From: Photobacterium lutimaris
GTDB taxonomy: Bacteria; Pseudomonadota; Gammaproteobacteria; Enterobacterales; Vibrionaceae
Length of the DNA: 64,000 bases
Reading direction: 5' to 3'
Assembly: GCF_003025555.1 (NCBI RefSeq)
Contig: NZ_PYMH01000002.1
Span: 310,001-374,000 of the forward strand
How positions within the stretch are numbered: position 1 is the stretch's first letter; each line of letters starts with the position of its first letter. Shown in pieces: positions 16,879 through 25,703 of the stretch. The notes beneath the pieces were generated by a model that saw only the letters and a list, made by a program, of their open reading frames with translations, was not told the origin of the DNA and did not search any database. The position numbers and the translations under genes are program-made.

Positions 16879-19029
16879 ATGGCGAAATCCCCAACCGCTT
16901 CGGAAGTCTCTCAAGCCGTCGATATCGAGTACCAATCCACTTCAATGGAAATTTGGGACAGTAAATATCGTTTGAAATCAAAGCACGGAGAAGCTATTGA
17001 TGTCACGCTTGATGATACTTTCAAACGCGTTGCCCGCGCATTGGCAGATCTAGAAAAAGATGACGCTAGAGATCATTGGTATAACGAATTTCTTTGGGCA
17101 CTCCGTAACGGGGCAATTCCTGCTGGACGTATCACTTCTAATGCAGGCGCATTCGAACACAAACCTGCAACGTCTACCATTAACTGTACTGTCTCTGGCA
17201 CCATTGAAGACTCAATGGATGATATTCTGGGTAAAGTACATGAAGCCGGCCTAACCCTAAAAGCGGGCTGCGGTATCGGTTACGACTTTTCTACCCTACG
17301 TCCACGCGGTGCTTTTGTCTCTGGCGCTGGCGCATACACATCTGGCCCACTTTCTTTCATGGATATCTATGACAAGATGTGTTTCACCGTCTCTTCGGCC
17401 GGCGGTCGCCGCGGTGCACAAATGGGCACTATGGACATCCGCCACCCGGATGTTATCGAATTTATTCGTGCCAAACGAGAAGATGGTCGCCTACGCCAAT
17501 TCAACCTGTCACTGCTGATCAACGAAGAATTCATTGAAGCCGTTAAGAACGATGCACCTTGGCAACTTATTTTCCCAATCACGGCAAAAGAAGCGAAGCA
17601 AGACAAGCTAGACCTTGATAACGACGACAGTATCGTTTGGGCTGACTGGCCAAGCAAAGAAAACTTGGTTGAAGATGCAGAAGGCCGTGTAGCATGTAAA
17701 ATCTACCGTACGCTTCCCGCTCGTAACCTGTGGAATGTCATTATGACCTCCACGTACGACTATGCTGAACCCGGCTTTATTCTGATTGATAAAGTAAACC
17801 AGATGAACAACAACTGGTTCTGTGAGGAAATCCGTGCAACTAACCCGTGTGGTGAGCAACCACTACCGCCTTACGGTGCTTGCTTACTAGGCTCAGTTAA
17901 CCTTACTAAGTTTGTTCGTGAACCGTTTACTGATAATGCCCACTTCGACTGGGATGCCTACCGCAAGGTTGTCGCTATCTTTACCCGCATGCTAGATAAC
18001 GTGGTAGAGATCAACCAACTTCCACTTGAGAAGCAACGACACGAGATCACCAGCAAGCGCCGTCACGGCATGGGCTTCCTGGGCCTGGGTTCGACCACGA
18101 CCATGCTCAAGCACAAATACGGTAGCGCCGCTTCTGTTGCCTTTACCGAGCAAGTTGCACAAGAAATGGCGATCACGGGCTGGAAAGAAGGCTTGAAGCT
18201 CGGCAAAGAAAAAGGGGTAGCGCCAGTGATGGACGAAGCGTTCGAGATCACAGCCAAGATGCTACGCCTACGCCCTGAGATGGCAAAAGATGGCATTAAA
18301 GTCGGTGATAAAGTGAAAGGTAAAGTCCTTCACGCCAAGTACAGCCGCTACATGCAGCAGGTTGGTGAGATCGAGCCTAAGCTGATTGACGATCTCGTCA
18401 AGCACGGCTGTCGTTTCACCCACCACAGCTCAATTGCACCGACGGGCACTATCTCCCTGTCTCTGGCCAACAACGCCAGTAACGGCATTGAACCAAGCTT
18501 TGCACATCACTACACCCGTAACGTGATTGTACCGGGTAAGAAGAGCAAAGAAAGCGTCAATGTATACAGCTTCGAGCTGTTGGCATACCGCAAGCTGATC
18601 AACAAAAAAGCGATGCCATACAGTACCGATGAAGCATGTCAGCTTCCTGAGTACTTTATTACAGCTGATGACATTACGCCAAGCCAGCACGTAGAAGTGC
18701 AAGCCGCCGCTCAGCGCTGGATTGACTCGTCGATCTCAAAGACGGCAAACGTACCGACCGACTTCCCGTTTGAAGACTTCAAAGACATCTACATGGATGC
18801 CTATGACAAGGGCTTGAAAGGCTGCACGACTTTCCGCTTCAACCCCGAAGTTTTCCAAGGTGTATTGGTGAAAGAGCAAGATCTCGAAAACACCACCTAT
18901 GTCTTCACCCTAGAAGATGGCTCGACGTTTGAAGCCAAGGGCAATGAAGAGATTGAATACGACGGCGAAACGCATTCCGCAGCAAACCTTTATGATGCCT
19001 TGAAAGAAGGCTACTACGGTAAATTTTAA
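16879..19029 (+). CDS. nrdJa: B12-dependent (class II) ribonucleotide reductase, large part
   Basis: A 716-residue catalytic subunit that makes deoxyribonucleotides with adenosylcobalamin and needs neither oxygen nor a radical-generating subunit. Class II landmarks are STINCTVSGTIEDSM, the loop LKAGCGIGYDFSTLRPRG, the radical-site motif NPCGEQPLPPYGACLLGSVNL and the late TGTISLSLANNASNGIEPSF. Class II enzymes are usually one chain. Here, as in Pseudomonas aeruginosa NrdJab, the C-terminal redox part is the next gene, 18 bases downstream. AAGGTG lies before the ATG. A structured leader and the porin terminator lie upstream. Confidence 0.93.
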   Translation: MAKSPTASEVSQAVDIEYQSTSMEIWDSKYRLKSKHGEAIDVTLDDTFKRVARALADLEKDDARDHWYNEFLWALRNGAIPAGRITSNAGAFEHKPATSTINCTVSGTIEDSMDDILGKVHEAGLTLKAGCGIGYDFSTLRPRGAFVSGAGAYTSGPLSFMDIYDKMCFTVSSAGGRRGAQMGTMDIRHPDVIEFIRAKREDGRLRQFNLSLLINEEFIEAVKNDAPWQLIFPITAKEAKQDKLDLDNDDSIVWADWPSKENLVEDAEGRVACKIYRTLPARNLWNVIMTSTYDYAEPGFILIDKVNQMNNNWFCEEIRATNPCGEQPLPPYGACLLGSVNLTKFVREPFTDNAHFDWDAYRKVVAIFTRMLDNVVEINQLPLEKQRHEITSKRRHGMGFLGLGSTTTMLKHKYGSAASVAFTEQVAQEMAITGWKEGLKLGKEKGVAPVMDEAFEITAKMLRLRPEMAKDGIKVGDKVKGKVLHAKYSRYMQQVGEIEPKLIDDLVKHGCRFTHHSSIAPTGTISLSLANNASNGIEPSFAHHYTRNVIVPGKKSKESVNVYSFELLAYRKLINKKAMPYSTDEACQLPEYFITADDITPSQHVEVQAAAQRWIDSSISKTANVPTDFPFEDFKDIYMDAYDKGLKGCTTFRFNPEVFQGVLVKEQDLENTTYVFTLEDGSTFEAKGNEEIEYDGETHSAANLYDALKEGYYGKF

Positions 19030-19047
19030 GGTACAGGTTAGAGACAA

Positions 19048-19740
19048 ATGACAAAGAAAATCGACGGCAAAATTGTCGCCTTTAAAGTAAAGAGCAAAGA
19101 ATCAGACGTACCTCAAGCCGCACCTGCTGTGCCTGAATATGAAGTACAGCACATGCATGAAGATATGCAGCGCCCAGAAAAATTGCTCGGCACGACGTAT
19201 AAGCTGAAAACACCTGAGCATATCTCAGAGCACTCACTGTTTATAACTGTTAATGATGTCGTGCTTAATGAAGGCACCGAACATGAAGTGCGCCGCCCGT
19301 TCGAAGTCTTCATCAACTCCAAGAGCCAGGAGCACTTCCAGTGGATTGTTGCGTTAACCCGCATCATGTCAGCAGTATTCCGCAAGGGGGGTGACTGTAC
19401 CTTCTTGGTAGAAGAGCTGCGTTCTGTATTTGACCCTCGTGGTGGTTACTGGAACAAGGGCAAGTATGTGCCTTCTTTGATTGCTGAAATTGGTAATGTG
19501 ATCGAACAGCACCTAACTGAAATTGGCATGCTGGGCAAGCCAGAAGTTGACGTACACCAACAAGCATTCCTTGATGCCAAGAAAGCCGAACTCGTAGGCA
19601 AGAAAGAAGATGTGGCTGACGAAGAATCTAGTAGCTTCCCGCCAAGCGCGACACTTTGTTATAAGTGCCACAACAAGTCCGTCATCGTCAAAGATGGCTG
19701 CCAGACTTGCTTAAACTGCGGCGATTCCAAGTGTGGCTAA
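19048..19740 (+). CDS. nrdJb: Ribonucleotide reductase C-terminal protein (TSCPD domain)
   Basis: A 230-residue partner of NrdJa. The middle holds the TSCPD-type domain (VEELRSVFDPRGGYW, then VPSLIAEIGNVIEQHL) and the end is Cys-rich: LCYKCHNKSVIVKDGCQTC, then NCGDSKCG. The last cysteines would re-reduce the active-site disulfide after each turnover, and the others may bind zinc. The 18-base gap to nrdJa and the terminator at 19791 make the two genes one operon. Matches the split NrdJb of pseudomonads. Confidence 0.92.
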   Translation: MTKKIDGKIVAFKVKSKESDVPQAAPAVPEYEVQHMHEDMQRPEKLLGTTYKLKTPEHISEHSLFITVNDVVLNEGTEHEVRRPFEVFINSKSQEHFQWIVALTRIMSAVFRKGGDCTFLVEELRSVFDPRGGYWNKGKYVPSLIAEIGNVIEQHLTEIGMLGKPEVDVHQQAFLDAKKAELVGKKEDVADEESSSFPPSATLCYKCHNKSVIVKDGCQTCLNCGDSKCG

Positions 19741-19790
19741 GGATTAATAAAGCCCAATAAGATCGGTTGAGCGATCCTCACAATATTAGA

Positions 19791-19824
19791 AATCCGAGTG
19801 TACCAATTCACTCGGATTTTTTTA
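19791..19824 (+). terminator. Terminator after nrdJb
   Basis: The ten-pair perfect stem AATCCGAGTG / CACTCGGATT with an eight-base loop is followed by T6. The remaining 230 bases up to the next gene show only AT-rich promoter-like sequence. Confidence 0.9.
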
Positions 19825-20058
19825 TGCTCGCTAAATAAGGCTATGTGCATAAAACTTAGTCATAAAAGTTGATTTAACGACCAAACAGTCGGAAATAATG
19901 ACGTCCACTTCAAACTGTTCACCATTGCCGGCTCACAGGGTTGCTATTGGCTATCACAATGAGATCTTACCAGTATCTATCATCTTTCTAGGATGCTATA
20001 AAAGTACGATCGTTCTTATTTTATACCCTATGACGACACACCCAACAAGGAAATACTG

Positions 20059-21348
20059 ATGGCGCATACTGAGTTACAACAAGGCATGGAAACATTCACC
20101 ACGCCATCACTTGATACCCCTTTCACACTGACGAATGGTACAACAATTAAAAATCGCCTGTTCAAATCGGCGATGAGTGAACAGTTAGGTGACACTCGCC
20201 ATAACCCTCGAACGGGTTTGGTGACCCTATACCGCCGCTGGGCACAGGGTGGAATTGGGCTGTCGATAACCGGAAATATTATGGTTGATCGTGATGCGCT
20301 CGGTGAGCCGAAGAATGTCGTCTTGGATGAACAAAGTGACTTAACTATCTTCAAGCAATGGGCTGAGGCAGGCAAACAAAACGGCGCTCACATCTGGCCT
20401 CAACTCAACCATCCAGGCAAGCAAATCCCCAGCTTTTTGTCCAAAGAGCCGGTAGCCCCATCCGCAATTTCTTTATCAAGAGGACTTGAGAAAGGTTTCA
20501 ATACACCTAGAGCACTAACCGAAGATGAAATTCTAGTCATCATCAATAAATTTGCCACTAGCGCTCAATTAGCCAAAGAGGCTGGCTTTACTGGGGTACA
20601 AATTCACGGTGCCCATGGTTATTTGGTGAGCCAGTTCTTATCTCCTCGACATAACCAACGCGATGACCAATGGGGCGGTACTCTCGAAAATCGTATGCGT
20701 TTTGTTCTCGAGGTTTACAAGGCAATTCGTGAACAGGTGGGCAATGACTTCCCTATTGGTATCAAACTAAACAGTGCCGATTTTATGAAAGGCGGTTTTT
20801 CTGAAGAAGACTCCATGCAGGTTGTGCAGTCATTAGCTGACGCTGGTATTGATTTGATTGAAATCTCAGGTGGTACCTATGAAAGCCCTTCTATGATGGG
20901 CAGTAAAAAAGGTACTAAAGCAGACAGCAAAGTTAAAGAGAGTACGATTAAGCGTGAAGCCTATTTCCTTGAATACATGGAAAAAGTGCGCAAACTGGTT
21001 AAGACACCGTTAGTGGTCACCGGCGGTTTCCGAAGCGCGCCAGCCATGACAGAAGCCCTTGAGAGCGGAGCGACAGACTTTATCGGTTTGGCTCGAACAA
21101 CGGCTGTCGATGCCGAGTTCCCCAATAAACTGTTGGCGGACAATCAATACAGTATGCCGCTTACCAATCCGACAACAGGTAACAAAGCCATGGATAGCTT
21201 AGGCATGCTCAGTATTACTTGGTATGAGCAACAATTGTGGCGTATGGCAAAAGGGGGCGATCCTAAACCCAATTTGAATGCTTGGGTCGTTGTCTTCAAG
21301 ACGTTGGCAAGCGCCGGTATATACGCCTTTAGAAAGCGCCGAGCTTAA
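20059..21348 (+). CDS. NADH:flavin oxidoreductase, Old Yellow Enzyme family
   Basis: A 429-residue FMN enzyme with the TIM-barrel of the OYE family. Visible motifs are FTLTNGTTIKNRLFKSAMSE at the N terminus, WPQLNHPGKQ, the substrate-binding IQIHGAHGYLVSQFLSPRHN, RWGGTLENR-like QWGGTLENRMRF, and the FMN phosphate site VTGGFRS with FIGLARTT. There is no C-terminal FAD/NAD domain, unlike 2,4-dienoyl-CoA reductase, and the chain is somewhat long for the single-domain type. Such enzymes reduce activated alkenes. It is a single gene; AAGGA precedes the ATG. Confidence 0.88.
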   Translation: MAHTELQQGMETFTTPSLDTPFTLTNGTTIKNRLFKSAMSEQLGDTRHNPRTGLVTLYRRWAQGGIGLSITGNIMVDRDALGEPKNVVLDEQSDLTIFKQWAEAGKQNGAHIWPQLNHPGKQIPSFLSKEPVAPSAISLSRGLEKGFNTPRALTEDEILVIINKFATSAQLAKEAGFTGVQIHGAHGYLVSQFLSPRHNQRDDQWGGTLENRMRFVLEVYKAIREQVGNDFPIGIKLNSADFMKGGFSEEDSMQVVQSLADAGIDLIEISGGTYESPSMMGSKKGTKADSKVKESTIKREAYFLEYMEKVRKLVKTPLVVTGGFRSAPAMTEALESGATDFIGLARTTAVDAEFPNKLLADNQYSMPLTNPTTGNKAMDSLGMLSITWYEQQLWRMAKGGDPKPNLNAWVVVFKTLASAGIYAFRKRRA

Positions 21349-21375
21349 GACATTATTGAAAAAGCAACATTTTAG

Positions 21376-21406
21376 ACCAATAGCATTATTTACTAGTGTT
21401 ATTGGT
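21376..21406. terminator. Bidirectional terminator between convergent genes
   Basis: The ten-position stem ACCAATAGCA / TGTTATTGGT has one G-U pair. It lies between the stops of the OYE gene and the convergent DUF1275 gene. Confidence 0.65.
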
Positions 21407-21407
21407 A

Positions 21408-22073
21408 TTAATTTGCCTTTTGCCTTCGTAGCATCAGCATATAGCCAATACTGGCACACAGGACGATAGTTGCCGGTAATAACATTGCTACCATGCCCAC
21501 AACGTTGAGCATCTTGGCACCAACAAATGCACCGGCGCTAAAAGCGACCAGAATGCTTCCCTGCATGACGAGCTGCGGTAAGTTCAAGGCCCGTCGGCTG
21601 ATCATATGCCCCAATGCCGCCCCTAAATCAGAGACGATTCCGGTAAGGTGGGTGGTACGGATAACGGATCCACTGTAGGTGGCAATCATTGCATTCTGAA
21701 GGCCACAAGCAAATGAGGCGAGAAATTCACCGGTCATTTTATGATGGTAGAAATAGTATGTAGCGGCAAACAGTACCACAGCTTCGATAAACAAAGCAGT
21801 GCCATAGCTGCGTCCCAGCCTGAGCGCTTCGTTATGAATAATCATCCCAGATGTTACGGCACCTAAAAAGAAACAGCCAACAATACTCAAGAGATAAACC
21901 GTTGCGTGGTGGTTCTCAACCGTCAGTGCGCTCATTGCTTGGGTAATTGTACCGGTTACATGTGAAACGGCATTATTGGTAAACGTCAGCAAAGCCATAG
22001 CATTAAGTGCACCAGCACTGAATGCGAGCATAATAGCGCCCAGTAAGATCCAGGACGGAATACGAGTAACCAT
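21408..22073 (-). CDS. DUF1275 (YoaK) family membrane protein
   Basis: A 221-residue membrane protein with six predicted segments. The pattern FSAGALNAMALLTFTNNAVSHVTG and the second half FACGLQNAMIATYSGSVIRTTHLTGIVSDLG are typical of the DUF1275/YoaK family, which looks like an internal repeat of a three-helix unit. No biochemical role is established. It is a single gene, convergent with the OYE gene. Confidence 0.85.
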   Translation of the reverse strand: MVTRIPSWILLGAIMLAFSAGALNAMALLTFTNNAVSHVTGTITQAMSALTVENHHATVYLLSIVGCFFLGAVTSGMIIHNEALRLGRSYGTALFIEAVVLFAATYYFYHHKMTGEFLASFACGLQNAMIATYSGSVIRTTHLTGIVSDLGAALGHMISRRALNLPQLVMQGSILVAFSAGAFVGAKMLNVVGMVAMLLPATIVLCASIGYMLMLRRQKAN

Positions 22074-22323
22074 AAGTTAAACCAAGCGAAGTAAGAAAAA
22101 CTGAAGCGCGGAAGTCTAGCACGAAACCAGTGTGATAGCATGGTATATAAGGTAGGCTTAGGCTAAACCCAATTGGCGTCAATCAGCTGGATTCACACAT
22201 CTTGACGTTACTTGGAAACATAAGCTTTGCAAACACCTTGATTTACACGCTCCCCCTTTGTTATAACCGCCTTCCCTAACTGTTTTGGCGACAAGCAGAC
22301 TCAAAACTAACAATCAGGAACTT

Positions 22324-23163
22324 ATGCCCTCTGAGCAGCCACAAAAAAAACACAACGACAGCAAGAAGCATTCTGCTTCAAAGCAATTCGCTCCTAAGCC
22401 TACAGGTCCTAAACCTGCTCAAAAGGTTGAAGACGTCTACGAGTACGCTATCTGGTGGCTAAACCAACGGAGTTATTCAGTCGCGACGCTCAAAGAGAAG
22501 CTACCTCGAAAAACAACAAATTCTGAATGGATAAATCAGGTCATCAACCGTTTGCTTGAATTGGGCTACCTGTGCGATAAACGCTATGCTGAAACCTTTG
22601 TGCAGTCGCGTTGCCGCTCTTATGGCCCGACGGTGCTGGCTCAAAAGCTCAAGTTACAAGGTGTCAGCCAAGCCGACATAGATAATGCCCTACAGACCAT
22701 CGATGAATCTGAGCAAGATGAGCTGATAAATCGGGTCATCAACAAATATGCCGGGAAAAAGAGTGCCAAAGATATCAGTTTGCGCTTACGGCAAGAGGGC
22801 GTCAGTGCTTCAAGAGTACAAGCAATACTGGCTCAATCGCTTGATAGCGAGCATGAATTACAGCTGGCAGAAAGGCTGATAAATAAACACCAAAAAAAAA
22901 TGGGAAGAACTGGCCTTATCCAAAAACTGCGCAGTGAAGGTATCGCTCAAGAGTGCATAGAGGAATTGTTACTCAATGAAGCCGAAGAAGACGGAGAAAA
23001 CGGAGTGAGTGACGATCAACGTAAAGCGCTGGCGTTTCTCAACAAAAAGTATAAGTCCCCTATCACCGACTTCACCGATAAGAAGAAAGCGACGGCTTTC
23101 TTGGTACGAAAAGGATTCAGCTTTGCTGATGCCAATTATGCACTTGAGCATCATTTAGAATAA
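22324..23163 (+). CDS. Long RecX-family protein
   Basis: A 279-residue protein. A Lys/Gln/Pro/Ser-rich, probably disordered stretch of about 40 residues is followed by RecX-type three-helix repeats (YEYAIWWLNQRSYSVATLKEKL; LGYLCDKRYAETFVQSR; GPTVLAQKLKLQGVS; later DISLRLRQEGVSASRV and ALAFLNKKY). RecX inhibits RecA filaments. Typical RecX is about 150 residues and lies next to recA; this one is almost twice as long and stands alone, so a variant function is possible. The ATG at 22324 is chosen over TTG 22285 because AGGA lies just before it. Confidence 0.75.
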   Translation: MPSEQPQKKHNDSKKHSASKQFAPKPTGPKPAQKVEDVYEYAIWWLNQRSYSVATLKEKLPRKTTNSEWINQVINRLLELGYLCDKRYAETFVQSRCRSYGPTVLAQKLKLQGVSQADIDNALQTIDESEQDELINRVINKYAGKKSAKDISLRLRQEGVSASRVQAILAQSLDSEHELQLAERLINKHQKKMGRTGLIQKLRSEGIAQECIEELLLNEAEEDGENGVSDDQRKALAFLNKKYKSPITDFTDKKKATAFLVRKGFSFADANYALEHHLE

Positions 23164-23168
23164 ATAGT

Positions 23169-23211
23169 AAGGGGGATGACGTCTAAAGCGATGGTATATA
23201 TCCCCCCTTTC
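23169..23211. terminator. Terminator after the recX-like gene
   Basis: AAGGGGGAT (23169-23177) can pair with ATCCCCCCTT, followed by a short T-run. It lies between convergent genes and may serve both. Confidence 0.6.
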
Positions 23212-23236
23212 AGCTGCTTTCTATGGTGTATCCTTA

Positions 23237-23596
23237 CTAGAAATAGAATAGTTGCTCTTGAGTGACCCCCTCTTCTTCGAAGCTAATCAGTCCAGCCCCG
23301 ACAATCTCACCCAGCTGCCACTTACACCAAGCCTTGTCGCCATCAACCATCACCTCTGTGATTTCCATTGTATCTCCATGCTTTTTAAGCTCAGCGATAT
23401 ATTCATGAAGATCTGATTTGTGATGAACAACCCCGTCTTTATCAAGAAGCTTGTACTCTGGCGTCACATTTGCAGCAATAACATTTGCATCCAAACTTGA
23501 AAAGCCACTGGCATAACCACCTAACTTATCTTGTGCTGACATGAACCGACCCTCGTATAGCCTAGACTCTGTTGCAGTATAGTACTTAGCCATCAT
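23237..23596 (-). CDS. NTF2/SnoaL-like small protein
   Basis: A 119-residue protein with the SnoaL/NTF2-like pattern: YASGFSSLDANVIAANVTPEYKLLDKDG, HEYIAELKKHGDTMEITEVMVDGDKAWCKWQL. Such folds serve as small enzymes or ligand-binding domains. It stands alone between the recX-like gene and the SGNH hydrolase gene. The start may be either of two adjacent Met codons (23596 or 23593). No function can be assigned. Confidence 0.6.
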   Translation of the reverse strand: MMAKYYTATESRLYEGRFMSAQDKLGGYASGFSSLDANVIAANVTPEYKLLDKDGVVHHKSDLHEYIAELKKHGDTMEITEVMVDGDKAWCKWQLGEIVGAGLISFEEEGVTQEQLFYF

Positions 23597-23696
23597 AAAT
23601 CTCCCCCGATTACTCTTATAACTGAGCCTGCAGCCTAGGGAAATCGCTCCTACGCTTAACCCTAAAATGAGAGGAAAAAGCCACTGGGAGTATCCA

Positions 23697-24437
23697 ATGG
23701 TACATCAACTTATTCTGGTCGTTATGGCACCCATTTTTTGGGTTCAAGGTAAACATGTTCGTAGATCGATTCCGTGCCTCAAAGAAGCTGAGGGGCCTCG
23801 CCGTGGGAAAAGCAATAAAGTTGCAGGTAGACAAGGAAAATGTGTTTCAATCCAAAAACCCCTTCGGATCCTGCTGCTTGGCGATTCTGCCGCTGCCGGC
23901 GTAGGTGCTGAGCATCAATCACAAGCGTTATCCGGTCAGATCATCTCGGCCCTTCACCATCAATTCCATGTCGAATGGCAATTGATCGCAAAAACAGGCT
24001 TTACCACGAAACAAATACTGCAATCAGCTCTATTACATCCTAAACAAATGTATGATGTCGTTGTGGTCTCTGCTGGAGTCAATGATGTCACCAGGCCAAC
24101 CAGCGCAGCTACATGGATCAAGCAGCAACAAATGCTCACCAATACGTTACGCAGTCACTTTTCGTGCCAGCATATTATTCTCAATGAGATCCCACCGATG
24201 GAAGTATTCCCATCCCTTCCCCACCCGTTACGCTGGTACTTAGGCAGCAAGGCAAAAGCGTTTAACAAAAAGCTGACCAAATGGGTCGCAACACAACCTG
24301 ATTGTGAAATCGTCAACATTGGAGGACCGCTTGATGTTGTGCATATGGCCACTGATGGCTTTCACCCAGGGCCAATAATCTACCAACAATGGGGACAAGC
24401 GGTAGCCCAACTCATAAAGTCACGGTGGTCTTCATAA
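23697..24437 (+). CDS. SGNH/GDSL-family hydrolase
   Basis: A 246-residue esterase/lipase-like protein. Block I is LLLGDSAAAGVG with the nucleophile Ser, block III is SAGVNDV with the oxyanion Asn, and block V is DGFHPGP with the Asp-His pair. The N terminus after the chosen ATG is hydrophobic (MVHQLILVVMAPIFWV) and could anchor or export it. The ATG at 23697 is chosen over 23667 because GGGAG lies seven bases before it. SGNH enzymes cleave acyl or acetyl esters; the substrate is unknown. Confidence 0.83.
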   Translation: MVHQLILVVMAPIFWVQGKHVRRSIPCLKEAEGPRRGKSNKVAGRQGKCVSIQKPLRILLLGDSAAAGVGAEHQSQALSGQIISALHHQFHVEWQLIAKTGFTTKQILQSALLHPKQMYDVVVVSAGVNDVTRPTSAATWIKQQQMLTNTLRSHFSCQHIILNEIPPMEVFPSLPHPLRWYLGSKAKAFNKKLTKWVATQPDCEIVNIGGPLDVVHMATDGFHPGPIIYQQWGQAVAQLIKSRWSS

Positions 24438-24545
24438 TCCCCCCTCGAGGATCACCATCTTTGACCCACCTAACATCTTTCTGCCAGTAATCCCGTTACA
24501 CTCCGCGCCGTTTATTCTTATGGCACGTATTTGACGTATAAATTT

Positions 24546-25571
24546 ATGGCAACCATTAAAGATGTCGCCCAATTGGCCGGTGTATCCACCGCAACCGTGT
24601 CACGGGTGATTAACCGCTCGGCTTATGTTGAACCTGTTACGCTGGAGAGGGTGGAAAAAGCGATTAAAAGCTTGAATTACCAGCGTGATGCACGCGCAAC
24701 CGCCCTCGCCAGTCGCTCCAACAACACCCTTGGACTATTAACCGGTAATCTTGCCGATCCTTTCTTTGCCCTTATCGCCAAACACGTAGAGGAAGTGGCC
24801 CGACAAAATGGCTGCCAGCTGGTTGTCGTCAGTGGGGGTCATAACGCCCAGCGGGAAAAAGAGGGGTTAGACTTTCTGATCAGCCAAGGCTGCGAGGCCA
24901 TGGTCGTCCATTCAAAAATGCTCGACGATACCACTCTGCTTAGATATAGCGCGCAATTGCCTGCGATGGTCTTACTTAACCGCACCATACCGCAAATTGC
25001 CAATCGCTCGGTGTGGGTTGATAACCGCAAGGGAGCGGCCGAATCCGTCAGTCATTTAATCGCTCAAGGCCACCACAAGATAGCCTGCGTCACCAGTGAT
25101 TTACCTATAGAAGATAGAACTGACCGACTGGATGGCTATCGAGATGCGATGCAGCAAGCCAACCTCACCATTCAACCGAACTGGATCATCAATCAAAACT
25201 TCAGCGAACACGGAGGCGAATTGGCCGGTGAGCAGCTAATCACACAGTGTCCGGAGGTGACTGCGGTAGTTACTTTCAACGATGTCATGGCGGCAGGTCT
25301 GATGGCAAGCCTTCATTCACACGGGATGCATGTGCCAAATGACATCTCGATTGTCGGCTTTGATGATGTATTGCTCGCTCGCTACCTCTACCCTCGCCTG
25401 TCAACGATGCATAACCCGATTGACGCGATGTCGACACATGCTGCCAATCTGGCGTTACAACTCAAGGCGAGTGGATTGAATCCACCGAGTGAGCACCAGT
25501 TTCAAGCAACATTCATAGAGAGACAAACCGTGACAAGCCCAAGAAAGGGGCATTTAGCCCCAAAACTGTGA
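24546..25571 (+). CDS. LacI/GalR-family repressor
   Basis: A 341-residue repressor. It starts MATIKDVAQLAGVSTATVSRVINRSAYV, the classic LacI helix-turn-helix and hinge, followed by a sugar-binding-like domain (LGLLTGNLADPFFALIAKHVEE; IVGFDDVLLARYLYPRLSTM). The ATG at 24546 is required by the HTH; no Shine-Dalgarno is visible before it, so initiation may be weak or leaderless. An 18-base palindromic operator lies just downstream, ahead of the NhaC-MalY genes, which it probably represses. Sequence type is closest to GalR/GalS. Confidence 0.92.
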   Translation: MATIKDVAQLAGVSTATVSRVINRSAYVEPVTLERVEKAIKSLNYQRDARATALASRSNNTLGLLTGNLADPFFALIAKHVEEVARQNGCQLVVVSGGHNAQREKEGLDFLISQGCEAMVVHSKMLDDTTLLRYSAQLPAMVLLNRTIPQIANRSVWVDNRKGAAESVSHLIAQGHHKIACVTSDLPIEDRTDRLDGYRDAMQQANLTIQPNWIINQNFSEHGGELAGEQLITQCPEVTAVVTFNDVMAAGLMASLHSHGMHVPNDISIVGFDDVLLARYLYPRLSTMHNPIDAMSTHAANLALQLKASGLNPPSEHQFQATFIERQTVTSPRKGHLAPKL

Positions 25572-25593
25572 AGTAACTCATATGTACATACGC

Positions 25594-25611
25594 CATGTAA
25601 GCGCTTACATG
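25594..25611. promoter_or_regulatory. LacI-family operator
   Basis: CATGTAAGCGCTTACATG is a perfect 18-base palindrome with the central CG and AAGCGCTT core typical of LacI-family operators. It lies 23 bases after the repressor gene and about 92 bases before the NhaC start, so it should control the transporter-MalY transcript. Confidence 0.8.
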
Positions 25612-25703
25612 AAACCGTCACCTAGGTCTCATTTTAGAATTGAGGCCGCTCTTAACATTGTGTCATTGAAACAGACGTGTACTTACTTGAAGAGGACAAC
25701 ACA

